Assembly (NCBI GenBank): GCA_030657355.1
Contig: CP131056.1
Span: 1,508,501 to 1,572,500 of the forward strand
From: Radicibacter daui
GTDB taxonomy: Bacteria > Pseudomonadota > Alphaproteobacteria > Radicibacterales > Radicibacteraceae
Direction of reading: 5' to 3'
DNA length: 64,000 bases
Positions within the stretch are counted from its first letter, which is position 1. The number at the start of each line of letters is the position of its first letter. The notes beneath the pieces are model-generated. The model did not search any database. It was not told the origin of the DNA and was given only the letters and a program-made list of their open reading frames with translations. The translations under genes and the position numbers were made by a program. Positions 37,279 through 47,033 of the stretch are shown piece after piece.

Positions 37279-38663
37279 GCGGCCTTACCTTCGGCAAGAG
37301 TGCGGGCAAGGGCGGTAAACTCGTCGCCCCGATGCTCGAAACTGCGGAACTGGTCCCAGGAAGCGCAGGCCGGGCTCAGCAGGATGGTGGCGCCGGCCTT
37401 GCCATCGCCCCGGGCGGCGGTGAATGCCGCCTCGGTCGCGCGGGAGAGCGTGCCGCAGCGCTCGAAGGGAGTGCCCTTCTGCGCGAGCCATCCGGCAAAT
37501 TGCTCTTCCGCTTCGCCGATCAGGAAGGCTTTGGTCACGCGGGAGAGATGCGGTTCCATCGGCTCCAGCGAGGCGCCTTCCTTGGCGCGGCCGCCGGCGA
37601 TCCAGTAGATCGGCTCGTAGCAGGCAAGCGCGCGGCAGGCGGCATCCGGGTTGGTGGCCTTGCTGTCATTGACGAAGCTGATGCCGTCCACTTCAGCAAC
37701 ACGCTGCTGGCGGTGCGGCAGGCCGGGGAAGCTGCGCAGGCCGGCAACGATCATCGCGCGGTCAAGGCCCAGCACGCGGCAGGTGGCATAGGCAGCCGCC
37801 GCATTCTGGAAGTTGTGGCTGCCGGGCAGGGCGGGCGCCTCGGCCATATCCATCACCCGCAGGTCCTTGTCCTGCATGTCGTCGAACAGCACGCCGTTTT
37901 CGACATACACGCCGCCGGCAAGCGCCTGCTGGCCGGAGACGGCGATGACGCGCTGGCGGTGGGTATCGGCAACGACGGTGAAGGCGAAGCGCGAATGTTC
38001 GTCATCCACGCCGATGACGGCGACGTCGCTCGGGCGCTGGCTTTTGAAGATGCGCATCTTGGCGCCGATATAGCCCTGCATGCCGCCATGACGGTCGAGA
38101 TGGTCGGGGCTGAAATTCAGCAGCACTGCCACCCGGCAGGTGAGGCTCGGCGCCAGCTCCAGCTGGTAGGAGCTGAGCTCCAGCACATAGCGCCCGCCGG
38201 CACCGAGGCCGTCGAGTTCGACCACCGGGGTGCCGAGATTGCCGCCAACAGCCATCGGCGCGGTGTCCTGCGCCAGAATGTGGGCGATGAGGGCGGTGGT
38301 GGTGCTTTTGCCGTTGGTGCCGGTAATGCCGATGAAGGCAGCCTGACGATAGGCCTGCGAGAGCAGCTCGATATCGCCGATGATCGGCAGGCCCGCTTCC
38401 TTGGCCGCAGCGGCAACCGGATGCGGCTCGGGATAGGTGTGCGGGATGCCGGGGCTGAGGATCAGCGCCTCGAAGCCCGAAAGATCGCTCAGCGGGGCAA
38501 CGGTCAGGCCGGCTGCCACAGCAGCATTGCGGCCCGCCTCGCCATCATCCCACGCCACCACCTCGGCGCCGCCGGCAACAAGGGCGCGCGCGGTGGCGAG
38601 CCCGGACTTGCCGAGCCCCATCACCGCGAATTTCTGCCCCTTGAAGCTGGAAAGATCGATCAT
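37275..38663 (-). CDS. murD: UDP-N-acetylmuramoylalanine--D-glutamate ligase MurD
   Basis: 462-residue Mur ligase adding D-Glu. The N-terminal VMGLGKSGLATARALVAGG nucleotide fold, the ATP loop GITGTNGKSTTT, LNFSPDHLDRHG and NDSKATNPDA are all present. It is 8 bp downstream of mraY and overlaps ftsW by 4 bp. Confidence 0.97.
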   Translation of the reverse strand: MIDLSSFKGQKFAVMGLGKSGLATARALVAGGAEVVAWDDGEAGRNAAVAAGLTVAPLSDLSGFEALILSPGIPHTYPEPHPVAAAAKEAGLPIIGDIELLSQAYRQAAFIGITGTNGKSTTTALIAHILAQDTAPMAVGGNLGTPVVELDGLGAGGRYVLELSSYQLELAPSLTCRVAVLLNFSPDHLDRHGGMQGYIGAKMRIFKSQRPSDVAVIGVDDEHSRFAFTVVADTHRQRVIAVSGQQALAGGVYVENGVLFDDMQDKDLRVMDMAEAPALPGSHNFQNAAAAYATCRVLGLDRAMIVAGLRSFPGLPHRQQRVAEVDGISFVNDSKATNPDAACRALACYEPIYWIAGGRAKEGASLEPMEPHLSRVTKAFLIGEAEEQFAGWLAQKGTPFERCGTLSRATEAAFTAARGDGKAGATILLSPACASWDQFRSFEHRGDEFTALARTLAEGKAA

Positions 38664-38671
38664 CTGGTGGA

Positions 38672-39757
38672 TTACCGCAGCTTGAGCGTGGCGAGGCCGA
38701 TCAGCGCCAGGATCACCGAGATGATCCAGAAGCGGATGACGATGGTGGGCTCGTGCCAGCCCTTCTTTTCGAAGTGATGGTGCAGCGGCGCCATGGCGAA
38801 GACGCGCTTGCCGGTCATCTTGAAGGAAGCGACCTGGACGATGACGGAGACGGCTTCCAGAACGAAGAGGCCGCCGATGATGGCAAGCACCAGCTCATGC
38901 TTGGTGATGACGGCGATGGAGCCGAGCATGCCGCCAAGCGCGAGCGACCCGGTATCGCCCATGAAGACGGCTGCCGGCGGGGCGTTGAACCACAGGAAGC
39001 CGAGCCCGCCGCCCATCAGCGCACCGCACAGGATGGTGAGTTCACCTGCCCCGCGCACCGACTGGATGCCGAGATATTCGGAGAAGATGGCGTTGCCGCT
39101 GAGATAGGCGATGAGGCCGAAGCAGGAGGCCGCGATCATCACCGGCACGATGGCAAGGCCATCTAGCCCGTCGGTGAGATTCACGGCATTGGAGGCGCCC
39201 ACCATCACCAGGAGCGCAAACGGGATCATCAGGAGCCCGAGCGGTAGCAGTGTGGATTTGAGGAAGGGGATCGCAAGGCCGGTCGCCAGTGGGTAGGGCG
39301 TGACCCACATCACGATGGCAATGGCGATGCCGCCGAAGAACAGCTGGCCGAGGATCTTGTAGCGGCCCGGCAGGCCCTTGGAATTGCGCTTGGAAACCTT
39401 GAGGTAATCGTCAAGGAAGCCCAGCAGGCCGAAGCCGAGCGTCACCAGCAGCACGACCCACACATAGCCGTTACGCAGGTCCGCCCAGAGCAGCGTGCTG
39501 ACGGTGAGCGACAGCAGGATCATGAAGCCGCCCATGGTGGGCGTACCGCGCTTCTTGAGGTGGGTTTCCGGCGTATCCTCGCGCACATTGTCTGCCTTGC
39601 CCTGGGCAACGCGCAGGCGGCGGATGATGGTGGGGCCGAAATAGAAACCCATCAGCAGCGCCGTCAGGATGGCGCCGCCCGTGCGGAAGGTGATGTAGGT
39701 AAAGATATTGAGCGCCGTGAAGTCGGGAATGAGCGGCGTCAGGAGAAGATAAAGCAT
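38672..39757 (-). CDS. mraY: Phospho-N-acetylmuramoyl-pentapeptide transferase MraY
   Basis: 361-residue polytopic enzyme making lipid I from UDP-MurNAc-pentapeptide and undecaprenyl phosphate. The substrate loop [12 protein letters not shown], metal-binding [31 protein letters not shown] and the C-terminal [13 protein letters not shown] are all intact. Its start shares one base with the murF stop. Confidence 0.97.
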   Translation of the reverse strand: MLYLLLTPLIPDFTALNIFTYITFRTGGAILTALLMGFYFGPTIIRRLRVAQGKADNVREDTPETHLKKRGTPTMGGFMILLSLTVSTLLWADLRNGYVWVVLLVTLGFGLLGFLDDYLKVSKRNSKGLPGRYKILGQLFFGGIAIAIVMWVTPYPLATGLAIPFLKSTLLPLGLLMIPFALLVMVGASNAVNLTDGLDGLAIVPVMIAASCFGLIAYLSGNAIFSEYLGIQSVRGAGELTILCGALMGGGLGFLWFNAPPAAVFMGDTGSLALGGMLGSIAVITKHELVLAIIGGLFVLEAVSVIVQVASFKMTGKRVFAMAPLHHHFEKKGWHEPTIVIRFWIISVILALIGLATLKLR

Positions 39758-41175
39758 CAGGCCGCTCCGTCGCTGGCAAGGGACGTAATGACTTCAACAA
39801 CCTTGGCCATGCGGCTGCCCAGCGAGCCTTTGACCATCACCACGTCGCCGGCACGCAGTTCGCGGGCAAGAGAGCGGGCAAGAACGGTGCTGTCCGGCGC
39901 GCGTAGCCCGCGCATGGCAGCCGGCAGCAGCTCCCACAGGTAGGCGGCATAGGGGCCGCAGCAATGTACGGTGTCGATCTTGTTGGCGACGGCGGGGCCG
40001 GCGAGGTCGGCATGCAGGGCAGCGCTCTGCTCGCCCAGCTCCAGCATGTCGCCGATGATGGCGATGCGGCGCCCGCCGGTACCCGGCGTCTCCGCACCCA
40101 GCACGCCAAGCGCAGCGGCAACCGCGGCGGGGCTGGCATTGTAGCTTTCATCGATGAGCGTCAGCTCGCCGCCACCGGCAAGGGCGATCTTGCGGCGGCC
40201 GCCCCGACCTTTTAGCGGCTGCAGCCCTTCCAGCGCGGCTGCGGCGCGGGCGATGTCGCCGCCCGCGGCATGCACGGCGGCAAGGGCACCCAGCGCATTC
40301 ACCGCCTGATGCTTGCCGAAGAAATTGAGATGGAAGGTGAGCGGCAGGCCGGCGGCAACGGCGCTGACCGTCAGTCCTTCCGGCCCAGTTTCGACGCCCT
40401 TCAGCAGGAAGTCGGCGCCCGCGGTCTCACCAAAGGTGATGTGGCGGGTCACACCGGCTGCACGGGCAGCGGCGGCAAGACGGGCATAATGCGGGTTGTC
40501 GAGCGGCAGGACGGCGGTGCCGCCCGGCTCGACGCCCTGGAAAATCTCGGCCTTGGCATCGGCAATCGCCTCGACCGAGCCGAAGAACTCGATATGAGCT
40601 GCCGCCACCGTGGTGATGAGCGCCACATGCGGGCGCACCATGCCGGTGAGGTCGGCAATCTCGCCGGCATGGTTCATGCCCATCTCGAAGACGCCGTAGC
40701 GCACATCATGCGGCATGCGGGCGAGGGAGAGCGGGACGCCCCAGTGATTGTTAAGGCTGCCGGGGGAAGCGTGCGTCGCGCCAAGGGCGGCGAAGGCCGT
40801 TGCCAGCATTTCCTTGGTCGTCGTCTTGCCGACACTGCCGGTCAGGCCGATCACGGTCGCGCCCACCGCCTCGCGCCGGGCGATGCCGAGCGCGCGCAGG
40901 CCCGCCAGCGTCTCGTCGACCTTGATCAGCGAGGGATTGTGCGCCGGGAATTCCGGCAACGTATCCACCAGCGCGGCAACGGCACCCTTGGCAAGGGCAT
41001 CGGCCACATAGGCATGACCGTCGAAGTTCGGCCCGCGCAGCGCGACGAAAAGATCGCCTTCGGCCACGCTGCGGCTGTCGATGGAAACGCCGTTGGCGTT
41101 CCAGTCCGGGCCTACCAGCGCGCCGCCGGTAGCATCCTGGGCTTCATGACTGGTCCAGAGCGGACGGGCGGTCAT
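39757..41175 (-). CDS. murF: UDP-MurNAc-tripeptide--D-Ala-D-Ala ligase MurF
   Basis: 472-residue Mur ligase completing the pentapeptide. It has the N-terminal [20 protein letters not shown] domain, the ATP loop [14 protein letters not shown] and [36 protein letters not shown] and a C-terminal domain with [12 protein letters not shown] follow. Overlaps murE by 4 bp. Confidence 0.97.
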   Translation of the reverse strand: MTARPLWTSHEAQDATGGALVGPDWNANGVSIDSRSVAEGDLFVALRGPNFDGHAYVADALAKGAVAALVDTLPEFPAHNPSLIKVDETLAGLRALGIARREAVGATVIGLTGSVGKTTTKEMLATAFAALGATHASPGSLNNHWGVPLSLARMPHDVRYGVFEMGMNHAGEIADLTGMVRPHVALITTVAAAHIEFFGSVEAIADAKAEIFQGVEPGGTAVLPLDNPHYARLAAAARAAGVTRHITFGETAGADFLLKGVETGPEGLTVSAVAAGLPLTFHLNFFGKHQAVNALGALAAVHAAGGDIARAAAALEGLQPLKGRGGRRKIALAGGGELTLIDESYNASPAAVAAALGVLGAETPGTGGRRIAIIGDMLELGEQSAALHADLAGPAVANKIDTVHCCGPYAAYLWELLPAAMRGLRAPDSTVLARSLARELRAGDVVMVKGSLGSRMAKVVEVITSLASDGAA

Positions 41176-42629
41176 ATCACGGCCTCCCCACCCAGCGCCT
41201 TTGCGGCTGCCCGGGCTTCTTCCGCATCGTCGAAATGGTGCTTCACGGTCCCCACGATCTGATAATCCTCATGGCCCTTTCCGGCGATCACCAGCACGTC
41301 ACCATCTTCCAGCCCCTGAACGGCGGTGCGGATGGCGTCGGCCCGGTTTCCGATCTCGGTGCCTGACGGGCAGGCGGCCATGACCTGCGCACGGATCATT
41401 TCCGGCGCTTCGGTGCGGGGGTTGTCGTCGGTAACTATGGCAACATCGGCGCAGCGTTCGGCCACTTCGCCCATTTGTGGCCGCTTGCCGGGGTCGCGGT
41501 CGCCGCCGGCGCCAAAAACCACATGCAGGCGGCCTTCGGTGTGCGGGCGCAGGGCCTTCAGCACCGTCTCCAGAGCATCGGGCGTGTGGGCATAATCGAC
41601 ATAGATGCTGGCGCCATTCGGCAGGTTCGCCACGCGCTGGATGCGGCCCGGCACGCCGGCAAGGCCGGAGAGGGCGGCCAGCGCCGCAGCGCTGTCTTCC
41701 CCGGCGCCGATGGCAAGGCCGAGGGCGGCCAGCGCGTTCATGGCCTGGAAGGTACCGGCAACCGGCAGCATCACATCGACCGGCATGCCGAAGACCATGA
41801 GGTCCAGCATCTGCCCGTCCGGCAGCGGCTGCTGGCGCACGAGGCGAAGATCGTCGCCCTTGCGGCCGAAGGTCAGCACGCGCTGGCGGCGGGCGCGGGC
41901 CATGCCGATAAGCTCTTCCGCCACATCGCTGTCGGCATTGATGACGGCGGTGCCGCCTTCCGGCAGCAGGCGGGTAAAGAGCTGCGCCTTGGCGGCCAGA
42001 TAGGCCTCCATGGTGCGGTGATAGTCGAGATGATCGCGCGTCAGGTTGGTGAAGGCGGCAGCCTTCAGCTCAATCCCGTCGAGCCGGTACTGGTCGAGCC
42101 CGTGGCTGGAAGCTTCCATCGCCACATGGGTGAAACCGTCGCCGGCAAGGCGGGCGAGGGTGGCGTGCAGGCCAACGGTATCCGGCGTGGTCAGCGAGCC
42201 GGCTTCATTGATGCCGGTGCCGATGATGCCGAGCGTGCCGAGGCTGGCCGAGCGGTGGCCCCCTTGCGCGAAGATCTGCTGGGCAAAGCAGGCGGTCGAG
42301 GTTTTGCCGTTGGTGCCGGTGACGGCAACCATCGTGGCCGGCTGCGTCTGGTAGAAGGCGGCCGCCAGTTCGGCGAGGCGGCGGCGCGGCTCGCCATCGG
42401 TCAGCAGCGCGGCGCAGCTGCCGGCGGGCAGGGGTGTGCCGGTCGGGGCCAGAATGGCGGCGGCGCCTTTTTCCAGCGCCTGCGCAATGAAGTCGCGCCC
42501 GTCCATGCGGCTGCCGGGGATGGCGGCAAACAGCATGCCCGGCTTTACCTCGCGGCTGTCGGCGGTAAGGCCGGCAATGGCAAGGCGGGCGCCGCTATCG
42601 GCCGTGATCATCAGCTCAGAAGGAGACAA
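41172..42629 (-). CDS. murE: UDP-MurNAc-L-Ala-D-Glu--meso-diaminopimelate ligase MurE
   Basis: 485-residue Mur ligase. ATP loop AVTGTNGKTSTACF, GLTADSREVKPGMLFAAIPG near the N-terminus, and DNPRTEAPEMI near the C-terminus. The DNPR motif specifies meso-diaminopimelate rather than lysine, so the peptidoglycan is of the Gram-negative type. The start is taken as TTG at 42629, which has GGGAGGAG 6 bp upstream and overlaps the ftsI stop by 14 bp. An ATG at 42653 lacks a ribosome site, and an ATG at 42611 is also in frame. Confidence 0.95.
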   Translation of the reverse strand: MSPSELMITADSGARLAIAGLTADSREVKPGMLFAAIPGSRMDGRDFIAQALEKGAAAILAPTGTPLPAGSCAALLTDGEPRRRLAELAAAFYQTQPATMVAVTGTNGKTSTACFAQQIFAQGGHRSASLGTLGIIGTGINEAGSLTTPDTVGLHATLARLAGDGFTHVAMEASSHGLDQYRLDGIELKAAAFTNLTRDHLDYHRTMEAYLAAKAQLFTRLLPEGGTAVINADSDVAEELIGMARARRQRVLTFGRKGDDLRLVRQQPLPDGQMLDLMVFGMPVDVMLPVAGTFQAMNALAALGLAIGAGEDSAAALAALSGLAGVPGRIQRVANLPNGASIYVDYAHTPDALETVLKALRPHTEGRLHVVFGAGGDRDPGKRPQMGEVAERCADVAIVTDDNPRTEAPEMIRAQVMAACPSGTEIGNRADAIRTAVQGLEDGDVLVIAGKGHEDYQIVGTVKHHFDDAEEARAAAKALGGEAVI

Positions 42630-44523
42630 GGGTTGCTCCTCCCTGGGCGCCATCGGGGTTGTCGGGGGCGGGCAGCAGCTGGTGCGGCTGCGGGCCATGT
42701 GCGCCGGTGTCGGCATTGGTCGGCGGCACGGAAAGAGCGAGCGCGGCGCGCACGGCCGGATCGTCCTCGCTCTCCGGCGGCAGGCCGTAGAGCGGGCCCA
42801 TCTGGGCGACGAGACGGCTGACGACCGGAGCGGCAACCCAGCCGCCGGTGGCGTAGCCGTAGCTCGACTTGTTGCCCTGCGGCTCATCCAGCATGACGAA
42901 CACGACATAACGCGGTTTGGTGATGGGGAAGGCGCCGATGAAGCTGGAGATGAGCGCCTTGTGGGCATAGCCGCCGGCAGTCGCCTTTTCGGCCGTGCCG
43001 GTCTTGCCGCCCACCAGATAACCCGGCGCATCGGCAAGGCCGGCGCCGCCGGTCACCACAAGACGCATCAGGCGGCGCACGGTGTCGGAGGTCTTCTGCG
43101 CAATGATGCGCTGGCCGACCGGCACGGCGCTCGTTTGCTTGAGGAGCGTCGGCGTTACCAGCGTGCCGCCATTGACCATGGCGGAAACGCCGGCCACCAG
43201 ATGCAGCGGCGTCACCGCGATGCCATGGCCATAGCTGATGGTCCAGCTCTCTACCTCGCCCCAGCGCGGCGGCGCCGTGACGTTGGCAAGCTCCGGCAGC
43301 TCCAGCGTCGCCGGACGGGTCATGCCAAGCCGGCCGAGGAAGCGCTGCTGCAGGTCGCGGCCCACCACCTGCACCATGCGCAGGGAGCCGATGTTCGAGG
43401 ATTTCTCGAAGATTTCCGGCACGTTCATCCAGTAATTGACCGGATGGAAGTCGTGGATGGTGAAGCGGCCGATGCGAACCGGGCCGGCGGTGTCGAACGT
43501 GTCGGAGAGCTTGACCTTGCCGCTTTCAAGCGCGAGCGCGGTGTTGAAGATCTTGAAGACCGAGCCCAGCTCGTAACGGCCGAGCGTGTTGCGGTTGAAC
43601 AGCGCTTCGTCGTTCGGGTCGTGGCGCTCGTTGGGGTCGAAGTCCGGCAGCGACACCATGGCGAGCAGTTCACCGGTATAGATGTCCATGACGATGCCGG
43701 AGCCGCCAACAGCGCTGTACTGCTCCACATTGGCCTGCAACTCGCGCCGCAGGATGTGCTGCAGGCGCATATCCAGCGACAGCTCGACCGGCTGGCCATC
43801 ATTCAGGAACTTGTCGAACTGCTTCTCAAGGCCGGCCTGGCCGACCTGGTCGATGTTGGTGTAGCCGACGATGTGCGAGGCAAGGTTGCCGGTGGGGTAG
43901 AGCCGGCACGGCTCGTCGCGGAAATCGATACCCGGCAGGCCAAGATCATGGATGGTCTGGCGCTGGGTCGGCGTCAGGTGGCGCTCGACCCATACCATGC
44001 GCCCCTTGGCGGTCAGTCGGGCCAGCGTGGTGGAATAGTCGAGCGAGGGCAGCACCTGCATCAGCCGGTTGGTGGTGCCCACGGGGTCGGAGATCGCCAC
44101 CGGGTCGGCATACATCGACGGGCAGCTGATGGTGGTGGCAAGGATGCCGCCATTGCGGTCGGTGATGTCGGCGCGCCAGGCGGCGGGCGCCGGCACGACC
44201 GGGCTGGCACTGGCATCGGCCACAGCTGGGGCGGAGACGTCGGCCTCGTCGGCCGTCTGGTCCGGCGTGCGCAGCAGCATGACGTCGACAAGACGCACCG
44301 CGACGATGGAAAAGGCCACCAGCATCATGAAGCCGACCATCACGGCGCGGCCCCGCGACTGCTCCATCACGGCATTGGCATGCTCGGGGCGGCGGGCGTC
44401 GATCACGCCGCCGGCAAGCCACAATGCAAGGCGCGACAGCAGGATGCGTACCGACAGGCCACCGGCGCCGGGCACGGAAGCCTTGCGGGTGGAAAGCGGC
44501 GAGGTCGGGTTGAAGAAGGTCAT
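42616..44523 (-). CDS. ftsI: Septal transpeptidase FtsI (PBP3)
   Basis: 635-residue class B penicillin-binding protein cross-linking septal peptidoglycan. There is a long cytoplasmic N-terminus and a single membrane span at about 60-82. A dimerisation domain follows from about 118. The transpeptidase domain has the serine motif Ser321-Val-Phe-Lys324, SSN at 375-377 and KTGT at 507-510. An Ala/Pro/Val-rich segment at about 87-116 lies between the membrane span and the dimerisation domain and looks like an added flexible linker. Confidence 0.96.
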   Translation of the reverse strand: MTFFNPTSPLSTRKASVPGAGGLSVRILLSRLALWLAGGVIDARRPEHANAVMEQSRGRAVMVGFMMLVAFSIVAVRLVDVMLLRTPDQTADEADVSAPAVADASASPVVPAPAAWRADITDRNGGILATTISCPSMYADPVAISDPVGTTNRLMQVLPSLDYSTTLARLTAKGRMVWVERHLTPTQRQTIHDLGLPGIDFRDEPCRLYPTGNLASHIVGYTNIDQVGQAGLEKQFDKFLNDGQPVELSLDMRLQHILRRELQANVEQYSAVGGSGIVMDIYTGELLAMVSLPDFDPNERHDPNDEALFNRNTLGRYELGSVFKIFNTALALESGKVKLSDTFDTAGPVRIGRFTIHDFHPVNYWMNVPEIFEKSSNIGSLRMVQVVGRDLQQRFLGRLGMTRPATLELPELANVTAPPRWGEVESWTISYGHGIAVTPLHLVAGVSAMVNGGTLVTPTLLKQTSAVPVGQRIIAQKTSDTVRRLMRLVVTGGAGLADAPGYLVGGKTGTAEKATAGGYAHKALISSFIGAFPITKPRYVVFVMLDEPQGNKSSYGYATGGWVAAPVVSRLVAQMGPLYGLPPESEDDPAVRAALALSVPPTNADTGAHGPQPHQLLPAPDNPDGAQGGATLVSF

Positions 44524-44942
44524 GATTCCACCCCGCCGATGGTGGCGAGCACGATGCCGGATTTGAGTTCGATCGGCCGGATGTCGGCCGGACGCGGAAG
44601 CGGGACGGGCATGTCGGGCACTTCGGTGCCCGGCGCCATGCGCATGGGGATGCGGGCGATGTCCTGTTCGCCCTGAAGCAGCTGGTCGCCGGAAATCGGG
44701 CTCAGCAGCAGGCCGGCATCATTCTGCTTGGCCTTGTCGAGCATGGTCTCCAGGCGCTTGGGCGAGTTAAGCGTGCCCCATTCGGCGCGCAGCAGCCGAT
44801 AGCGCTCGCGCTCGTGGCGGATGCCGGCCTGATCGGCAGAGAGCTGTTCTTCCAGCTTCTGCGTGTCGTGGCTGATCTTGAAGGTCACACCCAGCGTCAC
44901 CACGCAGCAGATAGCCAGCAGCAGGGAGAGCATGCGCGTCAT
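44520..44942 (-). CDS. ftsL: Cell division protein FtsL
   Basis: 140-residue bitopic protein of the FtsQLB complex. The N-terminus is itself the membrane span ([20 protein letters not shown]), followed by a short coiled-coil ([29 protein letters not shown], read in parts) and [11 protein letters not shown]. The assignment rests on this layout and position between rsmH and ftsI, since FtsL is poorly conserved. Overlaps both neighbours by 4 bp. Confidence 0.88.
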   Translation of the reverse strand: MTRMLSLLLAICCVVTLGVTFKISHDTQKLEEQLSADQAGIRHERERYRLLRAEWGTLNSPKRLETMLDKAKQNDAGLLLSPISGDQLLQGEQDIARIPMRMAPGTEVPDMPVPLPRPADIRPIELKSGIVLATIGGVES

Positions 44943-45937
44943 GCAGCCCCCTTGCCCGGCCAGACCGGGGCATCGGTGCGCTCCGCGCTGCGCAGCTTGG
45001 AGGAGCGGGCACGCGGATTGGCGCGCATCTCCGCCTCGTCGGGGGCGACGGGCTTGCGGTGCAGCAGGCGGAAGCTGGGCTCGGACGTCTTGACCTGCAT
45101 CGGCATGTGGCGGCTGCCACCGCCGCCGGCGCCGGAGCGCAGGGTCAGGAAATGTTTGGCGATGCGGTCTTCCAGCGAATGGAAGGTAACGACGGCAAGC
45201 CGTCCGCCGGGGGCCAGCAGCGCTTCGGCGGCAGCCAGCCCGCGCTCGACCTCGCCCAGTTCGTCATTCACCGCGATGCGCAGGCCCTGGAAGGTGCGGG
45301 TCGCCGGGTCGATGCCGTCGGCAGACTTGCGCACGACCGAGCGTACGATCTCCGCCAGTTGCAGCGTGCGGGTAACCGGCCGGGCGGCGATAATGGCGCG
45401 GGCTACGGCGCGCGAGCGGCGCTCTTCGCCATAGTTATAGATGAGGTCGGCAAGCTCGTCGGCTTCCAGCGTGTTGCAGAGGTCCGCGGCGCTGGGGCCA
45501 TTGGCTTCCATGCGCATGTCGAGCGGGCCATCGGCGCGGAAGGAAAAACCACGCTCGGCAGTGTCAATCTGGGGGGAGGACACACCGAGGTCGAGGGTGA
45601 CGCCATCAACCTTGTCGATGCCTTGTGCGGCCAGCAGCGCCGCCATATCGCCAAAGCGGCCTTCCACCACGCTCAGGCGTCCGTCGCTTTCCTTTTCCAG
45701 CTCGCGGCCAACGGCGATGGCGGCAGGGTCGCGGTCAATGGCGATCACCCGGCAATTGGCCGCAGCGAGGATAGCGCGGGTATAACCGCCGCGGCCAAAG
45801 GTACCGTCCACATAGGTGGCGCCGTCCCGGGGGGCGAGTGCGGCAACTACCGGGCCGAGCAGCACAGGCACATGGCCGCCTTCGGCGCGGGGGAGCGCCG
45901 GGGTCGTGCCTGCCTTGTTGTGCTCGGGGTGGGTCAT
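44939..45937 (-). CDS. rsmH: 16S rRNA (cytosine(1402)-N(4))-methyltransferase RsmH
   Basis: 332-residue SAM-dependent methyltransferase (formerly MraW). [13 protein letters not shown], the SAM loop [41 protein letters not shown] and [16 protein letters not shown] are the full family set. It follows mraZ after a 97-bp gap. Confidence 0.97.
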   Translation of the reverse strand: MTHPEHNKAGTTPALPRAEGGHVPVLLGPVVAALAPRDGATYVDGTFGRGGYTRAILAAANCRVIAIDRDPAAIAVGRELEKESDGRLSVVEGRFGDMAALLAAQGIDKVDGVTLDLGVSSPQIDTAERGFSFRADGPLDMRMEANGPSAADLCNTLEADELADLIYNYGEERRSRAVARAIIAARPVTRTLQLAEIVRSVVRKSADGIDPATRTFQGLRIAVNDELGEVERGLAAAEALLAPGGRLAVVTFHSLEDRIAKHFLTLRSGAGGGGSRHMPMQVKTSEPSFRLLHRKPVAPDEAEMRANPRARSSKLRSAERTDAPVWPGKGAA

Positions 45938-46034
45938 CGGTTTCCTTGGGGTGTATTCTGGTGTGGCGGGCAGTGGGGGGAGTCTGAGTCTGGTGAGCTT
46001 GAGGCCTTTTGAATCCCTGGGTTCGGCCGGCGGA

Positions 46035-46502
46035 TCAGCCGGCGCTGGGTTTGGGCAATGTCAGATTTCGCTCACGCATCGCGGCGAGCGTGGCGGCCTG
46101 ATGCGCCTCGTAGGCGTCCGGGCGCCAGAGCTGGAAGCTGTTGCCCATGCCGACAAAGGCGACGGTTTCGCCAAGGCCGATACGGGCAGAAAACTCCTCG
46201 GGGATGCCGATGCGGCCTTCGGGGTCGAAGGTGACAGGGCGGGAGGCGGCGAAAATCGCCGTGCGCATCACCATGTCTTCGTCGGAGAACATGGCGCCGT
46301 CATCAAGACTGGTGGCGATCCGCTCCATGAGGGCCATGGAACTGGCTTCCAGCGCCTCCAGCTTGTGGTGCGGGCGCAGCACGCAGCCATTGAAATCGGT
46401 GCCGTTATTCTGCTGGGCCAGGAGCGTACGGAACTGCGCAGGGACGGAGACCCGTCCCTTCCTGTCAATGCGGTTCACGTATGTTCCGAAATAGAGGCCC
46501 AT
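46035..46502 (-). CDS. mraZ: Transcriptional regulator MraZ
   Basis: 155-residue protein with two SpoVT-AbrB-like DNA-binding repeats: [21 protein letters not shown] near the N-terminus and [21 protein letters not shown] in the second half. MraZ assembles into rings and binds spaced TGGGN repeats upstream of its own operon. Two such arrays lie upstream here (46587-46631 and 46902-46940), in line with autorepression of the dcw cluster. Confidence 0.95.
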   Translation of the reverse strand: MGLYFGTYVNRIDRKGRVSVPAQFRTLLAQQNNGTDFNGCVLRPHHKLEALEASSMALMERIATSLDDGAMFSDEDMVMRTAIFAASRPVTFDPEGRIGIPEEFSARIGLGETVAFVGMGNSFQLWRPDAYEAHQAATLAAMRERNLTLPKPSAG

Positions 46503-46586
46503 GGCCCCGCTGCCCCCAGCTCCATCCCGCTGACCCCCCGAAGCGCAGCCGCAAGGCGCCTTCTCCCGCCGGCCAGCGAGATGGAT

Positions 46587-46631
46587 TGGGAGCCGGTGGG
46601 TGTATTTGGGATATCATGGTAAAAACTGGGT
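46587..46631. promoter_or_regulatory. Proximal MraZ-box array
   Basis: TGGGN elements start at 46587, 46597, 46607 and 46627, with a degenerate TGGTA at 46617, at an exact 10-bp period. This is the published MraZ pattern of TGGGN separated by 5 bp. They read on the plus strand, against the direction of mraZ, and lie 85-130 bp upstream of its start. Confidence 0.6.
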
Positions 46632-46901
46632 CCGAAAGGGTAAAGCTATAAGACATTGATTTTGAATGATTATTTTTAACGAAGATTGATATAACTTTAG
46701 GTATGGGCTGGATTTTGGCCTGATATGATATTTCCGGAGCCGGCGGGCCGATGATTCGCAACGGCAGCATTTCAAGCACTTAGGATGATTTCTGAATCTT
46801 TTTCCTGCGATTTGTTCATCATACGTTCGTGTTTTGGCGGGGTTTCTCCGAGTCGCGCCCTGTTAACGATGTGTTCAGACTTTTTCCGGCGCTGTGCATC
46901 G
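46632..46901 (-). other. dcw leader/promoter region without genes
   Basis: No credible gene is visible. About 46632-46700 is strongly AT-rich (AAGACATTGATTTTGAATG, TATTTTTAACG) against GC-rich surroundings and is a likely promoter segment for mraZ. No sure -35/-10 pair could be assigned. The rest has no recognisable structure. Confidence 0.4.
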
Positions 46902-46940
46902 TCCCATAAAATCCCATGGCCGCGTCCCATGCCTTCCCAT
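46902..46940 (-). promoter_or_regulatory. Distal MraZ-box array in operon orientation
   Basis: TCCCAT at 46902, 46912, 46925 and 46935 on the plus strand gives four ATGGGA units reading in the direction of mraZ. Spacings are 10, 13 and 10 bp. Two pairs therefore have the canonical TGGGN-5 bp-TGGGN form. The array is about 400-440 bp upstream of the mraZ start. Confidence 0.5.
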
Positions 46941-46989
46941 GGGCGGCCGTAAGGGCCCCTGCGGGCAGGCGCCGCGATTGCCGCACTGC

Positions 46990-47023
46990 ATCAATCGCCC
47001 GTATCAATCGCCCGTATAAATCG
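46990..47023. repeat. Tandem 13-bp direct repeat
   Basis: ATCAATCGCCCGT occurs twice head to tail (46990-47002, 47003-47015), followed by a partial third copy ATAAATCG. It lies between the rnpB 3' end and the dcw leader. Confidence 0.7.
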
Positions 47024-47033
47024 AAGGTAAAAA

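Noticed and set aside
42436-44676. 746-codon plus-strand open frame antisense to ftsI and murE
   Set aside because: Antisense artefact of high GC content; the FtsI motifs SVFK, SSN and KTG are on the minus strand.
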